Origin: JABDLF01 sp041609715
GTDB lineage: Bacteria > Pseudomonadota > Gammaproteobacteria > Steroidobacterales > JABDLF01
DNA length: 5,297 nucleotides
Direction of reading: 5' to 3'
NCBI GenBank assembly: GCA_041609715.1
Contig: JBFIQI010000154.1
Location: forward strand, 1 to 5,297
Shown here: piece after piece, positions 1-5,297 of the stretch
How the letters are laid out: each line of letters opens with the position of its first letter
How positions within the stretch are numbered: the stretch's first letter is position 1
Program-made: the position numbers and the translations under genes
Notes under the pieces: generated by a model
Databases searched by the model: none
What the model was told of the DNA's origin: nothing
Seen by the model: only the letters and a program-made list of their open reading frames with translations

Positions 1-88
1 AAGAATATGGGCATACCCGTCGAAAGGCGGGGACGCAAAGCCACCGGTCTACGGGCTGCAGGCCTAGGACAGCGGGGTTGCCGGCTGA
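1..88 (+). ncRNA. Cyclic di-GMP class I (GEMM-I) riboswitch aptamer
   Basis: The conserved GEMM blocks appear in order. They are GGGCATACC at 9-17, a hairpin at 16-31 (six pairs, one of them T-G) closed by a GAAA tetraloop at 22-25, GACGCAAAGCC at 32-42, a variable second arm at about 44-70, and AGCGGGGTTGCCGG at 71-84. Aligned from memory to the Vibrio cholerae Vc2 aptamer, the ligand-contacting bases G20, A47 and C92 correspond to G10, A37 and C81. A guanine at the G20 position favours c-di-GMP; the cGAMP-preferring variants carry A there. The 5' strand of the closing P1 stem probably begins at or just before base 1, so the element may be cut slightly by the window edge, and its promoter lies outside. 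It is on the same strand as the lipoprotein gene at 258, which it presumably controls. The family call is secure; ligand choice is inferred. Confidence 0.93.
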
Positions 89-213
89 AAAATCATGCAG
101 TTAGGTGCATTCGTCACGTGCAGATTTTATGACCGTCAATAATCTTTCTGTTCACATGCAGTCCATTTATCGGGTTTACGGCTGACTGGTATTGCATTAA
201 GTAAAACCAGAAG
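89..213 (+). promoter_or_regulatory. Riboswitch expression platform / linker with repeats and candidate antiterminator
   Basis: This untranslated linker joins the aptamer to the terminator hairpin. It can form small hairpins at 95-110 (ATGCA/TGCAT) and 186-210 (CTGGT/ACCAG). ATTGC at 191-195 can pair with GCAAT at 217-221; that pairing would disrupt the terminator stem, so it is a candidate antiterminator. Two direct repeats lie in or next to it: CATGCAG at 94-100 and 155-161, and a 14-nt imperfect copy (172-185) of the aptamer 3' end (75-88). No open reading frame with a credible start and ribosome binding site was seen. The pairings come from inspection only, and no folding energies were computed. 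Confidence 0.45.
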
Positions 214-241
214 TGCGCAATGGTGCGCAAATTTGTTTTTT
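214..241 (+). terminator. Candidate riboswitch-controlled intrinsic terminator
   Basis: TGCGCA at 214-219 pairs with TGCGCA at 224-229 across the loop ATGG. A T-rich run follows, ending in six T residues at 236-241. The stem is short (6 bp) and two A residues follow it before the T run, so it would be a modest terminator, as expected for one switched by an upstream aptamer. It ends five bases before the GGAG ribosome binding site of the lipoprotein gene, so stopping here would prevent expression. Whether ligand promotes or prevents termination cannot be told from the sequence alone. Confidence 0.6.
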
Positions 242-245
242 CTGT

Positions 246-249
246 GGAG
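246..249 (+). promoter_or_regulatory. Ribosome binding site GGAG that fixes the lipoprotein start at 258
   Basis: GGAG lies 8 nt before ATG 258. The reading frame stays open upstream to a GTG at 213, but that codon overlaps the terminator hairpin and has no Shine-Dalgarno motif. Starting there would also put 15 residues, including a Cys-Phe-Phe-Cys stretch, ahead of a well-formed signal peptide. A second ATG at 261 would be spaced 11 nt from this site and is less favoured. Confidence 0.75.
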
Positions 250-257
250 CAAAGGCA

Positions 258-1235
258 ATGATGGTGAAACGAAACTGGACTTTGACAGGCTTGATAGCAG
301 CAGGTGGTTTGATTGTCGCGGCCTGCGGATCCGATAGCCTGGAGCCGGGTGCGCCAAGCATCGGTTTTATGAGCCTGGCCGTGACCGACGCGCCCGTGGA
401 TTCGGCGCTCAAGGTTTGCGTGGAGTTTTCGAGCGTGGAATTCAAGCATGCCGATGGCTCGATCGCTAACCCGGTCTTTGATTTTAATGATTCGCCCAGG
501 CAGATCGATCTGCTGACCTTGCAGGGTGCGGAAAGCATTGCGTTGTTATTGGGCGAGGAAATGCCGGCGGGCTCTTACAATTGGATTCGCCTGGGTGTCA
601 ATGCGCCTGGGGGAGCGCCGCTTTTGGCTGATGACAGCGGGGCAGGCGAACCGTGTACAGCCGGCGGCTCATACATCAAGCTCGAGAACGACGAGGTGCA
701 CAATCTCTTTGTACCCGGTGGTGCCCAGTCGGGACTGCAGCTGAATCGCGGCTTCGTACTGCCGGCGGGTGGCAATGCGAGTTTCACGGTGGACTTTGAT
801 TTGCGCAAGTCCATCACCGCACCACCCGGACAGAGCCCTGATTACATCCTGCGCCCAACCCTGCGGCTGGTGGATAATGCGGCGGTGGGCACCTTACGCG
901 GCAGCGTTGACTCGCAGCTGGTGGCCGACAGCTGCAGCGATACTGGTGAGCCAGCCGTCTACGTGTTTGCTGGCGCCGCAGCCCCTGACGATTACGATGG
1001 CGATGCAGGCGATGCGCTCACCAGCGCCATGGTAACCACGAGCGATGAAGGCGTGAGCTACAGTTACGAAGTGGGCTTCCTGGCCGCTGGCAACTACACG
1101 GCGGCCTTTACTTGCGATGCCGATGACGTGGCATTGGACGAAGTGATAGTTTTCACGCCGGAAGCTGGTATCAATTTTGACCTGGAGGCAGACCAGGTGC
1201 ACGTGCAGGATTTCCCGCCTCCCCCGGCACCCTGA
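258..1235 (+). CDS. DUF4382 domain-containing lipoprotein (riboswitch-controlled)
   Basis: Predicted 325-residue secreted lipoprotein of unknown function. Residues 1-23 form a lipoprotein signal peptide: basic MVKR start, hydrophobic core at about 8-20, and lipobox V-A-A-C with the acylated cysteine at 23. Glycine at +2, not aspartate, points to the outer membrane. Residues about 35-205 match the DUF4382 pattern, opening with SLAVTDAPVD followed by the VCVEFSSVEF strand and ending near ILRPTLRLV. Residues about 211-325 form a second acidic, beta-rich region (GTLRGSV onward) resembling the C-terminal extension often seen with DUF4382. It is rich in Asp and Glu and ends in a short proline-rich tail (PPPPAP). 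Four further cysteines (54, 133, 226, 286) could form disulfides in the periplasm. It stands alone between the riboswitch and a strong terminator, so it is probably a single-gene unit under c-di-GMP control, which would suit an envelope, attachment or biofilm role. That role is inferred; no catalytic motif was seen. Confidence 0.9.
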   Translation: MMVKRNWTLTGLIAAGGLIVAACGSDSLEPGAPSIGFMSLAVTDAPVDSALKVCVEFSSVEFKHADGSIANPVFDFNDSPRQIDLLTLQGAESIALLLGEEMPAGSYNWIRLGVNAPGGAPLLADDSGAGEPCTAGGSYIKLENDEVHNLFVPGGAQSGLQLNRGFVLPAGGNASFTVDFDLRKSITAPPGQSPDYILRPTLRLVDNAAVGTLRGSVDSQLVADSCSDTGEPAVYVFAGAAAPDDYDGDAGDALTSAMVTTSDEGVSYSYEVGFLAAGNYTAAFTCDADDVALDEVIVFTPEAGINFDLEADQVHVQDFPPPPAP

Positions 1236-1254
1236 TTCCTGTCGCTTTGAAAAC

Positions 1255-1285
1255 AAAAGGCCGGGTGCTTCACCCGGCTTTTTTT
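1255..1285 (+). terminator. Strong intrinsic terminator of the lipoprotein gene
   Basis: GCCGGGTG at 1260-1267 pairs perfectly with CACCCGGC at 1271-1278 over a 3-base loop, followed by seven T residues at 1279-1285. An A-rich run before the stem (1255-1258) could extend the pairing and might let it work in both directions. It lies 24 nt past the stop codon and separates the riboswitch unit from the polyamine genes. Confidence 0.95.
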
Positions 1286-1321
1286 GTGCCTGCGAATTTT
1301 GATATATCTGGCAGTTCTTGC

Positions 1322-1349
1322 TTGACCGGCTGGCAGCTGGCGATATAAA
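1322..1349 (+). promoter_or_regulatory. Sigma-70-like promoter of aguA
   Basis: A -35 element TTGACC (1322-1327, 5 of 6 consensus matches) and a -10 element TATAAA (1344-1349, 5 of 6) are separated by 16 bp. Transcription would start near 1356, giving a leader of about 32 nt before the aguA ATG. It lies just after the terminator of the previous gene, where a new promoter is expected. CTGGCAG occurs twice around the -35 box (1308-1314 and 1330-1336), 22 bp apart. Confidence 0.65.
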
Positions 1350-1388
1350 AGACCAGTCGCCCGGTCCCGTCGTCACAGAGTTGCATTC

Positions 1389-2468
1389 ATGTCCATCAAT
1401 ACGTCGCGAGCAACACCCTCTGAGCTGGGTTACCGCATGCCGGCGGAATGGGAGCCCCACCAGGGCACATGGCTGTCATGGCCCCACAATCGAGAAACTT
1501 GGCCGGACAAGTTTGCAGCCATTGAGCCGGTCATGACCCAAATTGTCGCGGCCCTGGTGGCCAGCGAGCCGGTTTTTATTAATGTTTTGTCGGCGGAGCA
1601 CGAGGAGCATGTCGGTGAACTGCTGGTGCGGGCGGGTGTGGACATGGCGCAGGTGGAGCTGTGCAGATTTCCTACCAATGATGCCTGGTGTCGCGATCAT
1701 GGCGCGATATTCGTGACCCGCGACGACCAGGCGCCGTTAGCCGCAATTGACTGTGACTTCAACGCCTGGGGCGAGAAATATCCACCCTGGGATCTCGATA
1801 ACCAAATCGCCGCGCTCATGGCCACACACCTGGCGGTGCCCAGATTTGTCGGCGGGCTGGTTCTGGAAGGCGGGTCCATAGACGTCAATGGTGCCGGCGC
1901 TCTGCTGACGACGGAGCAATGCCTGCTCAACGCCAACCGCAACCCGCGGCTCAGTCGTGCACAGATCGAACAGCGCCTGCGGGAACTTCTGGGGATCACG
2001 CAGATTATCTGGTTGGGCGATGGGATCGTGGGTGACGACACGGATGGTCATGTCGATGACCTGACACGTTTCGTGGATATCGCCAAAGTGGTCACGGTGG
2101 TGGAGCGCAACCGGTCGGACGAGAATTACCAGGCATTGGCGGAAAATCTCGAGCGCCTGAAAATGGTGCGCATTGCCGGGCATGGGGCGCTGGAAATCAT
2201 CGAATTGCCCATGCCGGCGCCGCTGCTGCATGCAGGACATCGACTGCCCGCCTCTTATGCGAATTTTTACATCGCCAATTCCCGGGTGCTGGTACCGGTT
2301 TTCGATGATGCCAACGATGCCGAGGCATTACGCCAGCTGGGCGCCTGTTTTCCGGACAGGGAAATTGTGCCGGTGGATTGTCGCGAGCTGGTATGGGGCC
2401 TGGGGGCAATCCACTGCCTGACGCAGCAAGTTCCTGCCGCTCATCCCTTGGCGGCCGGACAGGTTTAA
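1389..2468 (+). CDS. aguA: Agmatine deiminase
   Basis: 359-residue cytosolic enzyme (EC 3.5.3.12) that hydrolyses agmatine to N-carbamoylputrescine and ammonia, the second step from arginine to putrescine. It belongs to the guanidino-group-modifying / peptidyl-arginine-deiminase-like family. Visible hallmarks are the N-terminal GYRMPAEWEPHQGTWLSWPH block (14-33), NDAWCRDHG (97-105), EGGSIDVNG (160-168), DDTDGHVDD with the catalytic-type His221 (216-224), and the C-terminal GLGAIHCLTQQ, which places the nucleophilic cysteine at 343. Length agrees with the family (about 350-370). ATG 1389 is chosen because it keeps the short segment normally found before the GYRMP block; the upstream CAGAG at 1376-1380 is a weak ribosome binding site 8 nt away. 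The usual next enzyme, N-carbamoylputrescine amidase (AguB), is not beside it here. It is preceded by its own promoter and followed, after 138 nt, by two more polyamine genes. I see no terminator at its end, so some read-through is possible. Confidence 0.96.
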   Translation: MSINTSRATPSELGYRMPAEWEPHQGTWLSWPHNRETWPDKFAAIEPVMTQIVAALVASEPVFINVLSAEHEEHVGELLVRAGVDMAQVELCRFPTNDAWCRDHGAIFVTRDDQAPLAAIDCDFNAWGEKYPPWDLDNQIAALMATHLAVPRFVGGLVLEGGSIDVNGAGALLTTEQCLLNANRNPRLSRAQIEQRLRELLGITQIIWLGDGIVGDDTDGHVDDLTRFVDIAKVVTVVERNRSDENYQALAENLERLKMVRIAGHGALEIIELPMPAPLLHAGHRLPASYANFYIANSRVLVPVFDDANDAEALRQLGACFPDREIVPVDCRELVWGLGAIHCLTQQVPAAHPLAAGQV

Positions 2469-2476
2469 CCTATAGT
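2448..2476 (+). promoter_or_regulatory. Candidate sigma-70-like promoter for the DHS-like gene and speA
   Basis: TTGGCG (2448-2453, 4 of 6 matches to the -35 consensus) and TATAGT (2471-2476, 5 of 6 matches to the -10) are separated by 17 bp. The -35 element lies inside the last codons of aguA. Transcription would begin near 2483, leaving a leader of about 124 nt. The -35 box is weak, so the three genes may instead be read mainly from the aguA promoter. Confidence 0.45.
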
Positions 2477-2556
2477 CGCCGGGCCAGCTGTGCCAGCCAG
2501 CAGGATTGGCTCCTGGAACGGGATTACCGGCCGGGCGCAGCAAGGTCCTTGACCCC

Positions 2557-2578
2557 GGTGACGATCAGTTTCGTCATC
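2557..2578 (+). promoter_or_regulatory. Leader hairpin upstream of the DHS-like gene
   Basis: GGTGACGA (2557-2564) pairs with TCGTCATC (2571-2578), eight pairs including one G-T, over the loop TCAGTT. No T run follows, so it is not an intrinsic terminator. It ends 15 nt before the GGAG ribosome binding site (2594-2597). It could be a leader RNA structure or a protein-binding palindrome; the sequence does not decide which. A GC-rich arm at 2531-2535 could pair with 2554-2558 and compete for its first two bases. The rest of the gap at 2469-2606 holds nothing else I can name. Confidence 0.4.
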
Positions 2579-2606
2579 CCGTGAGCGTAAACCGGAGCTT
2601 CGAGAA

Positions 2607-3578
2607 ATGGGCAAGATATCCGAATTTGTTCACTACCATTACCGGCATTTCAATGCAGCGGCGCTGGTGGATGCGGCCGATGCTTACACGCGGCACCTGG
2701 CCGATGGCGGAGTCATGTTCATGACCCTTGCCGGCGCCATGAGCACTGCTGAGCTCGGCCTGTCGCTGGCAGAAATGATCCGCTTAAGAAAGGTGCACGC
2801 AATTTGCTGTACCGGCGCCAACCTCGAAGAAGATATATTCAATCTGGTCGCCCACGACCACTATGTGCGGGTGCCGAATTATCGCGAGCTCACGCGTCAG
2901 CAGGAACAGGAGTTGCTGGAGCGCCACCTGAATCGCGTCACCGATACCTGTATTCCCGAAGATGAAGCCATCAGGCGCATTGAAAATGTGGTTTTACAAG
3001 AGTGGCAACGCGCGGACAGCGCCGGGGAACGATTGTTCCCCCACGAGTTCCTTTACCGTTGCCTGTTGTCGGGCGAGCTCGAGAAGCATTACCAGATTGA
3101 CCCCGCGGACAGCTGGTTACTGGCGGCGGCCGAATGCAATTTGCCAATCATTGTGCCCGGCTGGGAGGATTCGACCCTGGGCAATGTCTATGCGGCACAC
3201 TGCATTACCGGAGATATCCAGAACACCGACACGGTTCGTGGTGGCATCGAATACATGATGATGCTGGCCGAATGGTATCAGCAGACCTGCGCTCGCCACT
3301 CCGTGGGCTTTTTCCAGATTGGCGGCGGCATCGCAGGGGACTTTCCCATCTGTGTAGTGCCCATGCTGGAGCAGGACCTGAAAATGAATGATGTACCCAA
3401 ATGGGGCTATTTCTGTCAGATCAGCGATTCCACTACCAGCTATGGCAGCTACTCGGGTGCAGTTCCCAACGAAAAGATCACCTGGGGCAAACTGGATGTG
3501 AACACTCCGAGTTTTGTTATCGAATCTGATGCGACCATCGTGGCGCCCTTGATTTTTGCCTGCGTGCTTGACTGGTAA
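2607..3578 (+). CDS. Deoxyhypusine synthase-like protein, probable homospermidine/polyamine synthase
   Basis: 323-residue cytosolic protein of the deoxyhypusine synthase (DHS) family, bacterial DHS-like branch. Such enzymes use NAD to cleave a polyamine and move the aminobutyl group via a lysine imine. Bacteria lack eIF5A, and several bacterial members make homospermidine, so a small-amine acceptor such as putrescine is likely here; the name speY has been used for such genes. Visible motifs are MTLAGAMSTAELG (39-51), CTGANLEEDIFNLVAHDHY (68-86), GGGIAGDFPICVVPML (239-254), YGSYSGAVPNEKITWGK (279-295) and SDATIVAPL (307-315). Lys295 in WGK matches the imine-forming lysine of DHS. The two adjacent histidines that follow GGG in eukaryotic and archaeal DHS are replaced by Gly-Asp-Phe, typical of this branch. 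Start ATG 2607 has GGAG at 2594-2597, 9 nt upstream. The stop overlaps the speA start, so both are probably co-expressed. Family is certain; the exact product is inferred. Confidence 0.93.
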   Translation: MGKISEFVHYHYRHFNAAALVDAADAYTRHLADGGVMFMTLAGAMSTAELGLSLAEMIRLRKVHAICCTGANLEEDIFNLVAHDHYVRVPNYRELTRQQEQELLERHLNRVTDTCIPEDEAIRRIENVVLQEWQRADSAGERLFPHEFLYRCLLSGELEKHYQIDPADSWLLAAAECNLPIIVPGWEDSTLGNVYAAHCITGDIQNTDTVRGGIEYMMMLAEWYQQTCARHSVGFFQIGGGIAGDFPICVVPMLEQDLKMNDVPKWGYFCQISDSTTSYGSYSGAVPNEKITWGKLDVNTPSFVIESDATIVAPLIFACVLDW

Positions 3579-5297
3579 TGGCCACCGCAGAAGACAAAAT
3601 GCCGGGCGCAGCCTGGAGTATCGAGGCGGCCATCGAGCAATATCGGGTTGATGTCTGGAGTGACGGTTTTTTCGGCATCAATGCCGAAGGTAAAGCGGTT
3701 GCAATACCCAAGGCCCAAGACCAGACCACCATCGATCTTCATGGGCTGGTAGAGGAATTGCGCAAGCGCGGGATTGCCTTGCCCGTATTGCTGCGCTTCC
3801 AGGACGTGCTCTCGGGAAGGGTGCAACGCATTAACTCAGCTTTCCGCGATGCAATTGCAGCGCGTGGTTACAAAAGCGCATACCAGGGCTTGTATCCCAT
3901 CAAAGTCAACCAGCTGCATGAGGTGGTTGAGGAAGTGCTGGAAGCCGGCAAGGAGTTCGGAATCGGCCTGGAGTGTGGATCCAAGGCGGAGCTGGTGGCA
4001 ACGCTGCCGCACCTGGTCGACGATGACATGCTGCTGGTATGCAATGGTGTAAAAGACGCCGCCATGATCGAGTTGATCCACATGGCCCAGGAGCTGGGCA
4101 AGCAGGTCATACCGGTGATGGAAAAATTCAGCGAGTTCGAGCGCTGGTTTGAGTTGACGGCGGACAGCAGCCTTACCCCTAAGTTTGGTGCGCGTATCCG
4201 CTTGACGGTTTCCGGGTCCGGACGCTGGCGCGACTCGTCCGGTGACCAGTCGAAGTTCGGCATATCAATTCCGGAATTGGTGGAGATTATGCGGCGCCTG
4301 GACGCCAGCGGACGCAGGGACGAGTTTGCAATGCTGCATTTTCACCTCGGCAGCCAGGTAGCGGATGTTGGCTTGTTACGGCTGGCGATCAAGGAAATAA
4401 GCCAGATCTACGCGCGCCTGTGCCAGCGTGGGTTCAAGATACTCTACCTGGATGTGGGCGGAGGTCTGGGAGTGCGTTACGACCTGCGCAGCACGGACGA
4501 CGATCCAGCCATCAGTTACAGCCTGCGGGAGTATGCCAATACGGTGGTCACAACCGTTGCCGATGTGTGCGATGAGCAGGCAGTGCCGCATCCGATAATT
4601 TTGTCGGAAAGTGGCCGCGGCATCACCGCGCATCACTCCCTGCTGGTCGTGGAGGTGCTCGGGACCGACGCCAAGTCACGTTTGCCTGTACCTCAACAGC
4701 CCGGCGAAGATTCGCACACCCTGGTACTGCAACTCGCAGCCATACGCGATGGCCTGACGAGCGGCATCGCTGTCGAGCGCGTGATCGAGGCCTTTCACCA
4801 GGCGCGCACGACGCGAGAGGAGGCTGCCCAGCTTATGCAAATGGGGTTCCTGACCCTGGAGGATCAGGCCCTGGTGGAGCAGCTTTACTGGAGCGCCATG
4901 GATCGCATCGCGATGCGTATTGACGAAGTCGATACGGATTCCAGGCCTGACGAGTGCGACGAGATCGAAGAGCTGACAGTGGACAATTACCTGGTGAACT
5001 TCTCGGTATTTCAATCCATGCTGGATCACTGGGCAATCGGCCAGTCTTTTCCCATCATGCCGCTGCAGCGTCTGGATGAAGAACCGACGCAACGCGGACG
5101 CCTCGTCGATCTTACCTGCGATTCCGACGGCAAGGTGTCGCATTACGTGACGGCCGATGATGACGGCAGTTTCATGCGCCTGCATGCCCTGCGCGAAGGC
5201 GAGAGGTATTACCTGGGGCTTTTCCTGATGGGCGCCTACCAGGACATCATGGGCGATGCCCATAACCTGTTTGGGCGAGTTCCAGAAGTCCATCTAT
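3578..5297 (+). CDS. speA: Biosynthetic arginine decarboxylase (PLP-dependent), 3' end cut by the window
   Basis: The first 573 residues of a SpeA-type arginine decarboxylase (EC 4.1.1.19), which converts arginine to agmatine and CO2. The frame is open to the right edge. E. coli SpeA has 658 residues and most relatives 630-660, so about 60-80 are missing. It is a fold-III (alanine-racemase-like barrel) enzyme. Visible are YQGLYPIKVNQ with the PLP-binding Lys109 (102-112), GLECGSKAEL (130-139), CNGVKD (155-160), SKFGISIPEL (225-234), LHFHLGSQ (253-260), LDVGGGLGVRY (291-301), SESGRGITAHH (343-353), NFSVFQSMLDHWAIGQSFPI (474-493) and LTCDSDG with Cys514 (512-518), the cysteine contributed across the dimer interface. 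ATG 3578 overlaps the previous stop (TAATG) and has no clear ribosome binding site, suggesting coupled translation. ATG 3599 is an alternative, with a weak AGAAG before it; both lie ahead of the first conserved residues (WSIE, 13-16). It supplies the agmatine used by AguA. Confidence 0.96.
   Translation, partial: MATAEDKMPGAAWSIEAAIEQYRVDVWSDGFFGINAEGKAVAIPKAQDQTTIDLHGLVEELRKRGIALPVLLRFQDVLSGRVQRINSAFRDAIAARGYKSAYQGLYPIKVNQLHEVVEEVLEAGKEFGIGLECGSKAELVATLPHLVDDDMLLVCNGVKDAAMIELIHMAQELGKQVIPVMEKFSEFERWFELTADSSLTPKFGARIRLTVSGSGRWRDSSGDQSKFGISIPELVEIMRRLDASGRRDEFAMLHFHLGSQVADVGLLRLAIKEISQIYARLCQRGFKILYLDVGGGLGVRYDLRSTDDDPAISYSLREYANTVVTTVADVCDEQAVPHPIILSESGRGITAHHSLLVVEVLGTDAKSRLPVPQQPGEDSHTLVLQLAAIRDGLTSGIAVERVIEAFHQARTTREEAAQLMQMGFLTLEDQALVEQLYWSAMDRIAMRIDEVDTDSRPDECDEIEELTVDNYLVNFSVFQSMLDHWAIGQSFPIMPLQRLDEEPTQRGRLVDLTCDSDGKVSHYVTADDDGSFMRLHALREGERYYLGLFLMGAYQDIMGDAHNLFGRVPEVHL

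Noticed and set aside
1..88. cGAMP-specific (GEMM-Ib) riboswitch
   Set aside because: By my alignment the key G20 position is G (base 10), not the A found in cGAMP-preferring variants, so c-di-GMP is the better call pending binding tests.
89..185. A second, tandem GEMM aptamer
   Set aside because: Only the 3' end (172-185) resembles the aptamer; the GACGCAAAGCC block and the GAAA-capped stem are missing, so it is reported as a partial repeat only.
213..257. Upstream extension of the lipoprotein frame to GTG 213
   Set aside because: It overlaps the terminator hairpin, has no ribosome binding site, and would disrupt a well-formed lipoprotein signal peptide that begins naturally at ATG 258.
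894..1460. Minus-strand open frame (about 188 codons) across the lipoprotein 3' end, terminator and aguA start
   Set aside because: It runs through a strong intrinsic terminator and the aguA promoter and opposes two real genes; there is no recognisable protein.
1737..2240. Minus-strand open frame opposite aguA
   Set aside because: It is opposite conserved agmatine deiminase motifs and shows no recognisable domain, so it is taken as a shadow frame.
4676..5293. Long minus-strand open frame (about 205 codons) opposite speA
   Set aside because: It lies wholly opposite a strongly conserved arginine decarboxylase sequence, and its translation resembles no family I know. It is a shadow of codon bias in speA.
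1..5297. Direct regulation of the polyamine genes by the c-di-GMP riboswitch
   Set aside because: Polyamines and c-di-GMP are linked in biofilm control in some bacteria, but a strong terminator (1255-1285) and a fresh promoter (1322-1349) separate the two units.

Overview
The window looks like a stretch of chromosome from a Gram-negative bacterium, most likely a gammaproteobacterium. I infer this from the moderately high G+C, the outer-membrane type lipoprotein signal, and a SpeA-type arginine decarboxylase beside agmatine deiminase and a deoxyhypusine-synthase-like gene. The species cannot be named from the sequence. All four genes are on the + strand. I see no mobile element, CRISPR array, tRNA or rRNA.

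Left unit (1-1286): the window opens inside the leader of a c-di-GMP class I (GEMM) riboswitch. The aptamer fills about 1-88. About 125 nt further on, a short hairpin followed by a T-rich run (214-241) lies directly before the ribosome binding site. This is the layout of a riboswitch that works by controlling transcription termination. The controlled gene (258-1235) encodes a 325-residue lipoprotein with a DUF4382 domain. A strong intrinsic terminator (1255-1285) closes the unit.

Right unit (1308-5297): three polyamine genes follow. aguA (1389-2468, agmatine deiminase) has its own good sigma-70-like promoter (TTGACC-N16-TATAAA). After a 138-nt gap holding a second candidate promoter and a hairpin comes a deoxyhypusine-synthase-like gene (2607-3578). 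Its stop codon overlaps the start of speA (3578 to beyond the right edge, biosynthetic arginine decarboxylase) in a TAATG junction. Together they suggest the route arginine -> agmatine (SpeA) -> N-carbamoylputrescine (AguA) -> putrescine (AguB, not in the window). The DHS-like enzyme probably converts the diamine to a larger polyamine such as homospermidine. It lacks the histidine pair that eukaryotic and archaeal DHS carries in its GGG motif, but keeps the lysine of the WGK motif.

The most interesting parts are the c-di-GMP riboswitch controlling a lipoprotein of unknown function, with its long repeat-bearing expression platform, and the DHS-like enzyme translationally coupled to arginine decarboxylase.
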